Origin: an uncultured Robinsoniella sp.
GTDB lineage: Bacteria; Bacillota; Clostridia; Lachnospirales; Lachnospiraceae
Direction: 5' to 3'
Length of the DNA stretch: 64,000 nt
NCBI GenBank assembly: GCA_900540475.1
Contig: UQGG01000012.1
Span: forward strand, 75,682 to 139,681
Shown here: piece by piece, positions 16,903-25,780 of the stretch
Position numbering within the stretch: the first letter of the stretch is position 1
Layout: the number at the start of each line of letters is the position of its first letter
The notes under the pieces: model-generated
The model's input: only the letters and a program-made list of their open reading frames with translations
Database searches by the model: none
What the model was told of the DNA's origin: nothing
Program-made: the position numbers and the translations under genes

Positions 16903-17133
16903 CTATTCTTCAAAAGCTGCTGTGACGATGTAGCCCCGCGGAGTATTTTCAATTTTTTTAATAATCCCTTTTCTGGCTTTTATTCTTCTGCTGGAGGGAA
17001 AGCATCCCGACATGGCAACTGCTGGTTCAATGATATAGCTGTAATTCATGGAAGTGTTAATTTCTACAATCTCTACTTCCTGCCCTTCTTCCACAAGGCC
17101 CGGTCTTTCCATCTTAAACTGTTCTTCTCGCAT
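16903..17133 (-). CDS. Conserved small protein of unknown function
   Basis: 76 residues with AAAGGAATG upstream of the ATG. The predicted fold is beta-rich: GQEVEIVEINTSMNYSYIIE, then RRIKARKGIIKKIENTPRGY, ending VTAAFEE. The central basic segment SSRRIKARKG may contact nucleic acid. No signal peptide, no membrane segment, no cysteine pair. I do not recognise the family. It lies 190 bases upstream of pcrA in the same direction but is probably a separate unit. Confidence 0.6.
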   Translation of the reverse strand: MREEQFKMERPGLVEEGQEVEIVEINTSMNYSYIIEPAVAMSGCFPSSRRIKARKGIIKKIENTPRGYIVTAAFEE

Positions 17134-17420
17134 TGATTTTCATTCCTTTCCATGGATATACCTCTAATATCTTAGTACATTCCTCCATATTTTGCAACCC
17201 TGCAATCTCTCAGCCATAATCCTCAACCTATCATTTTTCATCTGAATCAACGCCTTTCTCCCTCACCCTTATCATACAGTTCATAGAGGAATATCGAATA
17301 TAACTGCAATATCTCAATCATAAAACGCTTTACCTTAAGCTGCATCGGTTGAATGGTTTCCAAAACAGTGCTACACTCATCCCATGACCGCTGCAGATCA
17401 AAACGAAAGGAGCTGATTTT

Positions 17421-18083
17421 ATGAAACGGCTATACCTCATTTATAACATCCTCATGTGCCTGCCTCTGATTCTGACCCTGATCAGCATGTTTTTTCTTCC
17501 TGACAGAATCACTACTACCGCTCATTTATCAGGTAAGGGAATGGATGTCATCGGAAGTAAATATGAACTGCTGATTTTCCCTGTTTTCACATTAGCACTC
17601 TGTGCATTTGTGAAGGTTATTCTAAAATCAGAGAATGCATATGCTGCCGGAATCATTCTGGTTGTTATTTTTAATCTTATCACCATCATAACTTTAGCCG
17701 GAACATTTTACTTCGAAACTGATATGTCTGTATTTTTTAAAAGTGGAATAAACTTTAAGCCTGCCCTTGCTGTCGTTTCCTGGATTTTTGGATTCTTTAT
17801 TTTTGTCAGCGGAATATCCATGTGCTTTGCAAAAAAGCCGGTTGGCATTTATTCTGTAATGAAAGCCCCGGAATCTGACAAAATTTCGGATATCAAAAAA
17901 TATAATCGCGCTGTGGGGTTTCTGTTTATGGGTTATTCCCTGTTCTTTATTGCCAGCGGATTTGTTGGACTTACGGATCAGACACTGTGTACGGTCTGCC
18001 TTACTTTAAGCGGCATGCCAGGGTGTATCATTGTTATGATCGTCTACGAATGTGTCATTGCTAAAAAATACTTCTTAAGGTAA
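17421..18083 (+). CDS. DUF1648/SdpI-like integral membrane protein
   Basis: 220 residues with AAAGGAGCTG before the ATG. Six predicted membrane helices. After helix 1 comes LPDRITTTAHLSGKGMDVIG followed by SK, the DUF1648 pattern (LPDxIPxHxxxxGxxDxxGSK). SdpI-type proteins give immunity to membrane-active toxins in Bacillus; most DUF1648 proteins have no known role. No toxin gene is seen nearby. It stands alone with its own upstream spacer. Confidence 0.6.
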   Translation: MKRLYLIYNILMCLPLILTLISMFFLPDRITTTAHLSGKGMDVIGSKYELLIFPVFTLALCAFVKVILKSENAYAAGIILVVIFNLITIITLAGTFYFETDMSVFFKSGINFKPALAVVSWIFGFFIFVSGISMCFAKKPVGIYSVMKAPESDKISDIKKYNRAVGFLFMGYSLFFIASGFVGLTDQTLCTVCLTLSGMPGCIIVMIVYECVIAKKYFLR

Positions 18084-18201
18084 ATATTACAGTTATGTTT
18101 TCCTCTTATATTGCAGATAGTATTAAGAAATATTACAAACTACAATAAAAACATTTACAAATAGTAATGAAAACTATATAATGTAATAAGAGGTGAACAA
18201 G

Positions 18202-18819
18202 ATGACAATAGATACAGATGATATGATAAACAGCATAATGCGCAGCTTATCCAGAATCGATTATATCAAACCTGCAGATATTCCAAATATTGACCTATAC
18301 ATGGACCAGGTAACTACATTTATGGATTCGCACTTAGCCCATTCGAAACGAAATTCAGATGATAAAATTTTGACAAAGACCATGATTAATAATTACGCTA
18401 AAAATGACCTGCTTCCGCCACCGCTGAAGAAAAAGTATTCAAAAGAACATCTGCTGGTTTTGATTTTTATATATTATTTTAAAGGCGTGCTATCCATCAC
18501 AGACATTCAGACACTGCTCCATCCCATTACAGAAAAATACTTTCATAATGATTCCGACTTTAATATGGAAACACTCTATCAGGAAGTATTTAGTTTGGAG
18601 AAAAGCCAGGTAAATGAAATTTCTAAGGATATTTTGGAAAAATACAATACTTCCCAGAAGACCTTTGAAAATGCAGATGAAGAAGATCAGGGATTCCTGA
18701 AATATTTTTCTTTTATCTGTCTGCTGAGTTTTGATGTATATATTAAAAAGCAGCTCATTGAAAAATTAATTGATGAACTTCCAAAAAAAGATTCAGAAAA
18801 AGAAAAAAACAAAAAATAA
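18202..18819 (+). CDS. DUF1836 domain protein (possible MerR-like DNA-binding protein)
   Basis: 205 residues from the ATG at 18202, preceded by AGAGGTGA at six bases; a GTG three codons earlier overlaps that ribosome binding site and is less likely. Residues about 20-125 (KPADIPNIDLYMDQVTTFMD, TKTMINNYAKNDLLPPPLKK, YSKEHLLVLIFIYYFKGVLS) match DUF1836, which looks like a MerR/winged helix-turn-helix fold (MINNYxKxxLLPPP is like the second helix and wing). The tail is lysine/glutamate-rich. A regulatory role is inferred. It ends at a strong bidirectional terminator. Confidence 0.75.
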   Translation: MTIDTDDMINSIMRSLSRIDYIKPADIPNIDLYMDQVTTFMDSHLAHSKRNSDDKILTKTMINNYAKNDLLPPPLKKKYSKEHLLVLIFIYYFKGVLSITDIQTLLHPITEKYFHNDSDFNMETLYQEVFSLEKSQVNEISKDILEKYNTSQKTFENADEEDQGFLKYFSFICLLSFDVYIKKQLIEKLIDELPKKDSEKEKNKK

Positions 18820-18825
18820 ATCATA

Positions 18826-18867
18826 AAAACAGGCAAAGTGCTTCTATCTAGCAGCTTTGCCTGTTTT
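18826..18867. terminator. Bidirectional terminator
   Basis: AAAACAGGCAAAG and CTTTGCCTGTTTT form a 13-bp perfect stem, with T-rich sequence on the plus side (TTTTATATTTT). It lies between convergent genes. Confidence 0.85.
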
Positions 18868-18893
18868 ATATTTTAATATCCTGTTTTTCAATA

Positions 18894-19190
18894 TTACTGC
18901 TTTTTTTCCTGCATACGGTCAAATACCATTTCATAACCGTCATTACCATAGTTCAATGATCGGTTTACCCTGCTGATGGTTGCTGTGGATGCCCCTGTCT
19001 TTTCTGCAATTTCCAGATAAGTCTTATGCTCTCTCAGCATCTTAGCCACCTCAAAACGCTGTGATAAAGAAAGCAATTCATTAACAGTACATACGTCTTC
19101 AAAGAACAAATAACATTCTTCTTTATCTTTTAAGTTTAAAATAGCCTCAAACAGTTGATCTACTGCTTCTGTCCTGATTTTTTTGCTCAT
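18894..19190 (-). CDS. TrpR/YerC-YecD family transcriptional regulator
   Basis: 98 residues, the family size. FFEDVCTVNELLSLSQRFEV, then AKMLREHKTYLEIAEKTGAS and TATISRVNRSLNYG form the helix-turn-helix of the TrpR superfamily (YerC/YecD branch of Firmicutes). Unlike E. coli TrpR, these proteins are not known to respond to tryptophan. The next gene downstream on this strand is absent (convergent terminator), and a PHP gene lies upstream in the same direction, 70 bases away. Confidence 0.88.
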   Translation of the reverse strand: MSKKIRTEAVDQLFEAILNLKDKEECYLFFEDVCTVNELLSLSQRFEVAKMLREHKTYLEIAEKTGASTATISRVNRSLNYGNDGYEMVFDRMQEKKQ

Positions 19191-19261
19191 AAAATTACCC
19201 CTTCATTCGTTCGTCGTTGTACTTTATATATTAGCACAGCAAAACTTTAGTGTAAAGAAGT

Positions 19262-19984
19262 TTATCGATTTTTATAACGGTTGATATACTTTTTATATTC
19301 GTCTACAGAACGATTTACGATCAGTTCTTCCGGAAAATCAAAGCACTCAAACAACTGGTCGATAAACTGATGATTCCCTACATCTGCAGCACAGTGAGCA
19401 TCGCTGCCTAAGATAATAGGCACCTGATATTTCTTACACATTTCCAACATTGCGATATCATTTGGAATTGGATTTTCCCTGGCTCCAAGGGGATGTAAGG
19501 AATTGTTGTTAAGTTCTAACAATACCTGATGCTCTTTTGCCCCCAGTACCAGTGCTTCGTAGTCCAGCGGGAAGCGGCTGTCATCGGGATGCCCGATTAT
19601 GTTGATGTACGGATTCTTCATGGCATTCAGACATGCCCTTGTATTCTCTTCTCTTGTTCCTGATTTTATACAGGGTGTGTGCAGGCTTGCAATTGCCACA
19701 TCCATTTTCTTCAACAGGCTGTCATCCATGTCCAGATTACCGTCATAATCCAACACATTAACTTCCGCACCAAATAAAACTTCTATTCCACACATGCTGC
19801 GCTCTAAAATACGCAGGTTCATGAAGTAGTACTCATGACAGGTTCCCGGCATCTTGGGAGCATGCTCGGTAATGCCAATCAGTTCCAGACCCTTTGCCGC
19901 AGCCTGGTACGCCATTTCGTGTATTGTACTGTAGGCATGTCCGCTGGCCAGCGTATGTGTATGTGAATCTAATACGTATTTCAT
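19262..19984 (-). CDS. PHP-domain phosphoesterase (YcdX-like)
   Basis: 240 residues. The PHP signature DSHTHTLASGHAYST (H-x-H metal ligands at residues 8 and 10), GITEHAPKMPG, GAEVNVLDYDGNLD, IASLHTPC, IIGHPDD and ILGSDAHCAADVG supply the nine metal-binding residues of YcdX/PHP phosphatases. It probably hydrolyses a phosphate ester in the cytoplasm; the substrate is unknown. An excellent promoter lies about 140 bases upstream. A leader of roughly 130 nt precedes the gene. Confidence 0.85.
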   Translation of the reverse strand: MKYVLDSHTHTLASGHAYSTIHEMAYQAAAKGLELIGITEHAPKMPGTCHEYYFMNLRILERSMCGIEVLFGAEVNVLDYDGNLDMDDSLLKKMDVAIASLHTPCIKSGTREENTRACLNAMKNPYINIIGHPDDSRFPLDYEALVLGAKEHQVLLELNNNSLHPLGARENPIPNDIAMLEMCKKYQVPIILGSDAHCAADVGNHQFIDQLFECFDFPEELIVNRSVDEYKKYINRYKNR

Positions 19985-20122
19985 CTCGTTAACCTTCTTT
20001 CTCTTCTAACAGCTCATCAAGCTTTATGAGCTTCCAGTACTTCCTGCGGCCAGAAATAAAACTCACCGGATGAAGTACGTAAGCGCATTTGAAAATACAT
20101 TTCTGTACGCTCTAACATGGTT

Positions 20123-20151
20123 ATTATACGTGTTTCCTATGGAAATTTCAA
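20123..20151 (-). promoter_or_regulatory. Near-consensus promoter of the PHP gene
   Basis: Minus strand TTGAAA (20146-20151), 17-bp spacer, TATAAT (20123-20128). The spacer contains TTTCCATAGGAAA, a short inverted repeat (TTTCC-ATA-GGAAA) that might be an operator. Confidence 0.75.
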
Positions 20152-20202
20152 GTTCCGATTTCTCTTTGCAATCATTTTATATCATAATAAGTGTCTTTCA
20201 CA

Positions 20203-20232
20203 GAAAAACAGCCCGGCTAAACCACCGGGCTG
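20203..20232 (-). terminator. Intrinsic terminator after the PqqD-like gene
   Basis: CAGCCCGG/CCGGGCTG stem with TTTTT on the minus-strand 3' side, eight bases beyond the stop of the PqqD-like gene. Confidence 0.88.
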
Positions 20233-20239
20233 TCTGTAA

Positions 20240-20602
20240 TTATTTTTTCTTTTTCTTTTCACTCACATAACCAATAAAATTGTTCTGATACAAGGTCTGA
20301 AAGAATCTCGTCATACGTTCATACAACGGTTCTGCTTTATCGCCAAACTGTACTTTCATCTCATTTGCGATTTGAAATACTGTTTTTCTGCCATCCATCA
20401 GCTGCCACGCAAAGCTCCCGTAGTTATCCAGTGTAATATGACTGAATCTGGGTCTTTTAAATACTTTCTGGGCAATCCAATTGTAGAATCCTTTATTTTC
20501 CATGTGAACGATTACGTTCCCTTTTTTATCCAGATCCCATTCAAACTTGGGATTACAGATTGGAACAAAGTCAAGATAATTCTTCTTGTTTTTCTTTCCC
20601 AT
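20240..20602 (-). CDS. PqqD-like protein coupled to an OPT transporter
   Basis: 120 residues. The central part ITLDNYGSFAWQLMDGRKTV...QIANEMKVQFGD has the PqqD fold pattern (LN..G..VW..lDG..tv..Ia..l...), a winged-helix peptide-chaperone domain that in RiPP pathways presents the precursor to a radical SAM enzyme. Here no radical SAM enzyme or precursor is nearby; the gene begins 2 bases after the OPT transporter stop, so both are co-translated. A Lys-rich end (SEKKKKK) follows. The link between a PqqD domain and a peptide transporter is suggestive but unexplained. Confidence 0.75.
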   Translation of the reverse strand: MGKKNKKNYLDFVPICNPKFEWDLDKKGNVIVHMENKGFYNWIAQKVFKRPRFSHITLDNYGSFAWQLMDGRKTVFQIANEMKVQFGDKAEPLYERMTRFFQTLYQNNFIGYVSEKKKKK

Positions 20603-20604
20603 TC

Positions 20605-22545
20605 TTATGCCTTAGCTTTCTTTTCCTTTAAGAATAAAGAGAACTTCAATAATGAGAAGATTAAAAGTGCAAAGAAGATTAATCCAACGATCTTAGCAAC
20701 ACTTTCCGGGAATATTCCACCACCTATTTTTGCAATGGCATCTCCAAGAGATCCGTCTGACATAGGAATAATAGCAAATACCGCTAAAAGAATACCAATT
20801 AAACCTTCTCCGGCAATCAGACCAGAACAATATAGAACACCGCCGTCGATGGCATTTTTCTTCTTCTTCTCGTCCATTCCCTTTTTCTTTTCAATAAATA
20901 ATCTTACAAGTCCACCAGCCATCATAGGTGTGCTTAAGTGGATTGGCAGATATAAACCAACTGCAAATGGAAGTACCGGAATTCCTAATACTTCTACTAC
21001 CAATGCAATAAATACACCGGCAAATACAAGGTTCCATGGTAAGTTACCGCCCATAACACCTTCTACTACCATCTTCATCAGAGTAGCCTGTGGTGCAGGA
21101 AGTTCAGCAGAGCCATATCCCCATGCTTCATTTAACAGATATAAGATACCACCGATCGCAATCGCTGCAGCTAATACACCGATGATTTCACCGATCTGCT
21201 GTTTCTTAGGGGTGGCACCTAAAATATAACCTGTCTTTAAATCCTGTGAAGTATCGCCTGCAATTGCTGCGATAATACAGATAACAGAACCGATTGCAAT
21301 TGCTGCTGTCATTCCGCCCTGTCCAACCTGTCCGGTTGCTTTCAGCGCCATAGATGAAATCAACAGTGTAGCAATAGCCATACCGGAAACAGGGTTATTA
21401 CTGCTTCCAATCAATCCAACCATACGTGAAGATACGGTTGCAAAGAAGAATCCGAATACTACGATTAAAACGGCACTGAATAAGTTTACCGGAATGATCG
21501 GGATCAGCCAGATTGCAATTGCCAGTGCAAGAATTGAAATAAAAATAACCGGCATGGAAAGATCCTGGTCAGTACGAATGCTGGAATTAGCAGCTGCGCC
21601 TTTTCCGTATCCCTTAATAGCATCCTTAAATGTTTTGATGATAAGTGGCAGCGACTTAATTAAGCTTAAGATACCGCCGCATGCTACAGCTCCTGCACCA
21701 ATGTACTTAATGTAATTGGACCAGATACCAAAAGATCCGCCCTCTTCATAGATCTGAGCGATCGGAATAGTAGCCGGGAACAATGTAACATTTGCACCAA
21801 ATAATACGATTAATGGCATTAACACAAACCAGCCAAGTACACCACCTGCAAACAGATATGATGAAATCTTTGGTCCGCAGATATAACCAACACCTAAAAG
21901 TGCTGGCAATACGTCCATACCAACACCCGCTCCTTTGTAAGCAGGAATTTCATAATGTACTTCACTTGGGAATAATTTAAATCCGTCTGTGATAAATTTG
22001 TAAGCTGCTGCGATGCCTAAACCAGCAAATACAGTAGAGGCTTTTGCACCACCCTGCTCACCAGCTAAAAGAACTTCCGCACATGCCATACCTTCCGGAT
22101 ATGGAAGTGTTCCGTGTTCCTGTACAATTAAGGCTTTACGAAGTGGTACCATGAAGAGAACTCCTAATGTACCGCCGATAAATGCAATAATTGCAATTTC
22201 AAGTAAAGAAGGTGCAGCTGTTCCCCACTCTTTTGCCCACAAAAATAACGCTGGCAGAGTGAAAATAGCTCCTGCAGCTACAGACTCACCGGCAGAACCA
22301 ATTGTCTGTACCATGTTGTTCTCCAATACGGAGTCTTTTCTCAAAATGACGCGGATAACGCCCATTGAGATAACGGCTGCTGGAATTGATGCAGATACGG
22401 TCATACCTACACGAAGACCAAGATACGCATTCGCGCCGCCGAACAGAACAGCCAGCAATACACCCAGGATGATGGCTGTCGGCGTAAATTCCGGTACTGA
22501 CTTATCAGCAGGAATATACGGCTTGAAACTTTGTTTTTCGTTCAT
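20605..22545 (-). CDS. OPT family oligopeptide transporter
   Basis: 646 residues with about 14-16 predicted membrane helices. LFGGANAYLGLRVGMTVSAS near the N-terminus, TLPYPEGMACAEVLLAGEQG, GSSNNPVSGMAIATLL and IAGDTSQDLKTGYILGATPK are the conserved blocks of bacterial OPT proteins, which are proton-coupled symporters for oligopeptides or metal chelates. NPVSG and the DTSQDLKTG loop define this group. Ribosome binding site AAAGGGAGA. A promoter lies about 45 bases upstream. The substrate is not predictable from the sequence. Confidence 0.92.
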   Translation of the reverse strand: MNEKQSFKPYIPADKSVPEFTPTAIILGVLLAVLFGGANAYLGLRVGMTVSASIPAAVISMGVIRVILRKDSVLENNMVQTIGSAGESVAAGAIFTLPALFLWAKEWGTAAPSLLEIAIIAFIGGTLGVLFMVPLRKALIVQEHGTLPYPEGMACAEVLLAGEQGGAKASTVFAGLGIAAAYKFITDGFKLFPSEVHYEIPAYKGAGVGMDVLPALLGVGYICGPKISSYLFAGGVLGWFVLMPLIVLFGANVTLFPATIPIAQIYEEGGSFGIWSNYIKYIGAGAVACGGILSLIKSLPLIIKTFKDAIKGYGKGAAANSSIRTDQDLSMPVIFISILALAIAIWLIPIIPVNLFSAVLIVVFGFFFATVSSRMVGLIGSSNNPVSGMAIATLLISSMALKATGQVGQGGMTAAIAIGSVICIIAAIAGDTSQDLKTGYILGATPKKQQIGEIIGVLAAAIAIGGILYLLNEAWGYGSAELPAPQATLMKMVVEGVMGGNLPWNLVFAGVFIALVVEVLGIPVLPFAVGLYLPIHLSTPMMAGGLVRLFIEKKKGMDEKKKKNAIDGGVLYCSGLIAGEGLIGILLAVFAIIPMSDGSLGDAIAKIGGGIFPESVAKIVGLIFFALLIFSLLKFSLFLKEKKAKA

Positions 22546-22579
22546 GTGTCTTTCTCCCTTTATCTTTTTTGTTCGTGTT

Positions 22580-22609
22580 ATTATAACATGATTTTGTTCA
22601 TAATATCAA
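22580..22609 (-). promoter_or_regulatory. Promoter of the OPT-PqqD operon
   Basis: Minus strand TTGATA (22604-22609), 18-bp spacer, TATAAT (22580-22585). The spacer and -10 contain the CATGTTATAATAACACG near-palindrome. Confidence 0.7.
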
Positions 22610-22736
22610 CTAATTTTACATAATTTCTTTAGTATTTGTTAATGTTTTTCATTTATCTTTTAGATTTGTTGGTTTTCTTTGCAACTTTTACGCAATTTTT
22701 CATATCTTATAGCATTAGAACTTTTGGAGGTAAGTT

Positions 22737-23732
22737 ATGAAAAAAAAGCTTTTACTGCTGGCTGCTGTTACGGTTCTTCTGGCATTGACCTGTATCGGCT
22801 GTAAAAAAGAATCGGACACACTCACCAAAGTAACACTGAATGAAGTGGCACATTCCATCTTCTACGCACCCCAATATGTGGCAATTCAGGAAGGTTATTT
22901 TGCGGAAGAAGGAATTGATCTGGAGCTTGTCACAGGATTTGGGGCGGACAAAACCATGACCGCCGTGGTATCGGGGGATGCCGATATCGGATTTATGGGA
23001 AGCGAATCAACCATTTACGCCTATAACGAAGGAGCCTCAGATTATGTGGTAAACTTTGCCCAGCTCACACAGCGTGCAGGAAACTTCCTGGTTGCAAGAC
23101 AGGATATGCCTGATTTCACCTGGAGTGACCTGAAAGGAAAAAATGTTCTTGGCGGCCGAAAAGGCGGTATGCCTGAAATGGTATTCGAGTACATCTTAAA
23201 ACAAAACGGAATCAATCCGGCAGCTGATTTAAATATTGACCAAAGCATTGATTTTGGTTCTACCGCAGCTGCATTTTCCGGCGGTCAGGGAGACTTTACA
23301 GTGGAATTTGAACCTGGTGCCACTTCTCTTGAAAAGCAAGGCAGCGGCCACGTAGTTGCGTCTCTCGGAACGGATTCCGGTTATGTGCCTTACACCGCAT
23401 ACAGTGCCAAAGGCAGTTTCATCAAAAAGAATCCGGAAATTATCCAGGGATTCACCGATGCCCTGCAAAAGGGTATGGACTATGTGAACTCCCACACACC
23501 GGAAGAAATCGCAAAAATTATTGAGCCTCAGTTTAAAGAAACAGATCTGGCAACCATTACCACCATTGTAAAACGTTATCACGAACAGGAAACCTGGAAG
23601 GATAACATGGTATTTGAAGAAAACAGTTTCAATCTGCTTCAGGATATCCTGGAAAATGCAGGAGAACTCAGCCAGCGTGCACCTTATGATAAACTGGTTA
23701 ATACTAGTTTTGCCCAAAAAGCGGCAAAATAA
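22737..23732 (+). CDS. NMT1/THI5-like (SsuA/TauA type) solute-binding lipoprotein
   Basis: 331 residues with TTTTGGAGG before the ATG. The lipoprotein signal MKKKLLLLAAVTVLLALTCIGC has a lipobox cysteine at 22. The mature protein begins TLNEVAHSIFYAPQYVAIQE, then GYFAEEGIDLELVTGFGAD and VVSGDADIGFMGSE, which is the hallmark of periplasmic-binding-type proteins for sulfonates, nitrate/taurine or thiamine pyrimidine precursors. It would bind substrate outside the membrane and feed an ABC permease. No permease or ATPase gene is adjacent, and a terminator follows immediately, so it is an orphan binding protein. Confidence 0.85.
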   Translation: MKKKLLLLAAVTVLLALTCIGCKKESDTLTKVTLNEVAHSIFYAPQYVAIQEGYFAEEGIDLELVTGFGADKTMTAVVSGDADIGFMGSESTIYAYNEGASDYVVNFAQLTQRAGNFLVARQDMPDFTWSDLKGKNVLGGRKGGMPEMVFEYILKQNGINPAADLNIDQSIDFGSTAAAFSGGQGDFTVEFEPGATSLEKQGSGHVVASLGTDSGYVPYTAYSAKGSFIKKNPEIIQGFTDALQKGMDYVNSHTPEEIAKIIEPQFKETDLATITTIVKRYHEQETWKDNMVFEENSFNLLQDILENAGELSQRAPYDKLVNTSFAQKAAK

Positions 23733-23737
23733 CAATA

Positions 23738-23774
23738 AAATGCCATCTGCATATTTTACAGATGGCATTTTTTT
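23738..23774 (+). terminator. Intrinsic terminator of the orphan binding protein
   Basis: AAATGCCATCTG/CAGATGGCATTT perfect 12-bp stem followed by seven T. Confidence 0.92.
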
Positions 23775-23831
23775 CTTCAAAACTGCCTGTTTCCTGACAA
23801 ACCTCTCTTAATTCAGCCTGAAATAAGGAAT

Positions 23832-24689
23832 TTATTTTAACCCAAACTCCTGTTTCAAGGTATCTTCCATCACTTCCACAGGTGCATCAGCTCCGGTCCA
23901 CAGGGTAAAATTAAGCGCTCCCTGCTGCGCCAGCATTCCAAGTCCGTTCACGGTTTTCGCCCCCCGTTTTCCGGCTTCCTGTAAGAAAAGGGTATTGGGA
24001 TCATTAAACACAACATCACTGACAGTCATATCCGCCCTTATGGTATCGTAGTTGATCATGGGCTTGTCAGATACATTTGGATACAGACCCACACAGGTGG
24101 CATTAATTAAAATGTGGGTATCTTCCGGCACCGGATAGCTGCCCTCCCATTTCTCATATCTGCCTGCTGCTTTCGTTTTTGTATCAATCAGTTCTGCCAG
24201 TTCCCTGCCCCGTTCTTCATTCCGGTTCACAACCGTAATCTGCGAAGCCCCATCCAGTGCACATTCCACACCGATTGCCCGTGCGGCACCTCCGGCTCCT
24301 AATATCACAATTTTCTTATTTCGTACTGAAATCCCTTCTTTTTTAAGCGCAGTTAAAAATCCTTTCCCATCTGTATTCTCTCCAAATAGCTTTCCATTCC
24401 GGTTTAGCACTGTATTTACGGCTCCAATAATCTCTGCCGCTTCTGACAGTTCATCCAGATAGTCCAGTACCTTCACTTTATGGGGTATCGTCAGATTAAT
24501 TCCTTTCATGTCAAATGCCCGAACGGCTCTCATCGCCGTTTCCAGATCTTCTTTTTCCACTTTAATTGTCAGATACCGGTAGTTTAGACCCATTTTTTCA
24601 AATGCGGCTTCTTCCATCACCCCGGTTGGGTTTTCATCTACCGGACACCCAAAAACACCTACCAGTTCGGAGCGGTAATTCTTTGCCAT
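23832..24689 (-). CDS. aroE: Shikimate dehydrogenase
   Basis: 285 residues from the ATG at 24689 (AGAAGG seven bases upstream); a TTG two codons earlier is too close to that site. MKGINLTIPHKVKVLDYLDE holds the catalytic lysine (TIPHK), GAVNTVLNRNGKLFGENTDG the shikimate-binding NTD, VILGAGGAARAIGVECAL the NADP-binding loop, NRNEERG the cofactor-specificity loop, and NGLGMLAQQGALNF the C-terminal helix. It catalyses NADPH-dependent reduction of 3-dehydroshikimate in aromatic amino acid synthesis. The first residues LVGVFGCPVDENPTGVMEEA deviate from the usual SxS motif (GxPxxxSxSPxMHN) that binds the shikimate carboxylate. This is like the YdiB/quinate-shikimate or SDH-like subclass, so substrate preference is open. 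Confidence 0.85.
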   Translation of the reverse strand: MAKNYRSELVGVFGCPVDENPTGVMEEAAFEKMGLNYRYLTIKVEKEDLETAMRAVRAFDMKGINLTIPHKVKVLDYLDELSEAAEIIGAVNTVLNRNGKLFGENTDGKGFLTALKKEGISVRNKKIVILGAGGAARAIGVECALDGASQITVVNRNEERGRELAELIDTKTKAAGRYEKWEGSYPVPEDTHILINATCVGLYPNVSDKPMINYDTIRADMTVSDVVFNDPNTLFLQEAGKRGAKTVNGLGMLAQQGALNFTLWTGADAPVEVMEDTLKQEFGLK

Positions 24690-24802
24690 AGTCAACCTTC
24701 TTTCTCTGTCTGGGCATTGTAAAGCACAAAGCCCGTTTTAAAATTGCTTTCTGCCAGCTGTACAGCACGCCTTAAGATGTTTTGATCCCTTAATTTCTTG
24801 TT

Positions 24803-25666
24803 TTATTTCTCGTAATATTTAATCAGTGCCTGGGTTCCAAGCTCCCCATCACCTCTTTCTTCCAGTTCCTCGTATGCGGCAAGGGTCTGCTCCAATACAC
24901 CCAGTGACAGGCCATCCGCACTTGCTTCTTCTTTTGCAAGCTTCATATCCTTGATGAAATGCTTGATAAAGAAACCAGGAGCATAATCCTGTTCCAGCAT
25001 TTTACCGGCCTGCAGTTCCAGCTGTTTGCTTCCGGCTGCACCTGTAGCCACCGAATCCAGCATCGTAGGTATATCCAGTCCCTTATCCCGGGCATAGGCA
25101 AAGGCTTCACAGATGCCTGAAATGGTTCCTGCTATCATGATCTGATTCGCCATCTTGGTATGCTGTCCGCTGCCAGCACTGCCTTCCAGATGAATGTTCT
25201 TACCCATAGCCTCAAACAATGGCAGACATGCCTGATAATCTTTTGGATCACCCCCTGCAAGTATGGAAAGGGTTCCGTTCTTTGCCCCCACATCACCGCC
25301 GGTTACCGGTGCATCCAGTGCGTAAATTCCGCGTTTTTTGGCTTCCTCATAGATTTCTATTGCCAGCTTCGGGCTGGAAGTAGTCATATCGATGACGTAA
25401 GTTCCCCTGGTGACATTTTCCAGGATCCCTTCTGCCCCAAAGTATACCTCTCTCACATCCTTTGGAAATCCCACAATAGTAATGACTGCATCACAATCTT
25501 TTACACATTCTTTAATGGATGAGTGATACACCGCTCCCTCCCTAATTACGTCTTCTGCCTTTTCCTTATTTCTGGCGTAGATGGAAAGCTCAAACCCTGC
25601 CTTCATCAAGTTACGCACCATGGATTTTCCCATAATTCCTACACCAATAAAACCGATTTTCTTCAT
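24803..25666 (-). CDS. NAD(P)-dependent 3-hydroxyacid dehydrogenase family (GarR/3-hydroxyisobutyrate type)
   Basis: 287 residues. GFIGVGIMGKSMVRNLMKAG is the N-terminal Rossmann GxGxMG, IDMTTSSPKLAIEIYEEAKK and DAPVTGGDVGAKNGTLSIL the substrate-binding block with the GG of the family, and GSGQHTKMANQIMIAGTISG carries the catalytic lysine (K in HTKMANQ). The C-terminal helix domain ends with FIKDMKLAKEEA. Enzymes of this group reduce tartronate semialdehyde, methylmalonate semialdehyde or related beta-hydroxyacids. It is separated from aroE by 110 bases in the same direction; co-transcription is possible. Confidence 0.88.
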   Translation of the reverse strand: MKKIGFIGVGIMGKSMVRNLMKAGFELSIYARNKEKAEDVIREGAVYHSSIKECVKDCDAVITIVGFPKDVREVYFGAEGILENVTRGTYVIDMTTSSPKLAIEIYEEAKKRGIYALDAPVTGGDVGAKNGTLSILAGGDPKDYQACLPLFEAMGKNIHLEGSAGSGQHTKMANQIMIAGTISGICEAFAYARDKGLDIPTMLDSVATGAAGSKQLELQAGKMLEQDYAPGFFIKHFIKDMKLAKEEASADGLSLGVLEQTLAAYEELEERGDGELGTQALIKYYEK

Positions 25667-25780
25667 GACATCTTCTCCTTAGATCCTGTTTTAAGTTAAT
25701 CATTCCTTAATCCTTAAATGCTTACTGCTCTTATGTACAATTACAATTAACTTCATTTTACCCATAAAAGAGGCAATCTG

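Noticed and set aside
20017..20118. 33-codon minus-strand ORF (MLERTEMYFQMRL...) before the PHP gene
   Set aside because: Its ATG lies at or upstream of the expected transcription start of the promoter at 20123-20151 and it has no ribosome binding site. It is most likely just leader sequence.
20372..21229. 285-codon plus-strand ORF across the PqqD/OPT genes
   Set aside because: Overlaps two clear genes entirely, has no ribosome binding site, and the composition is that of an antisense frame of a membrane protein.
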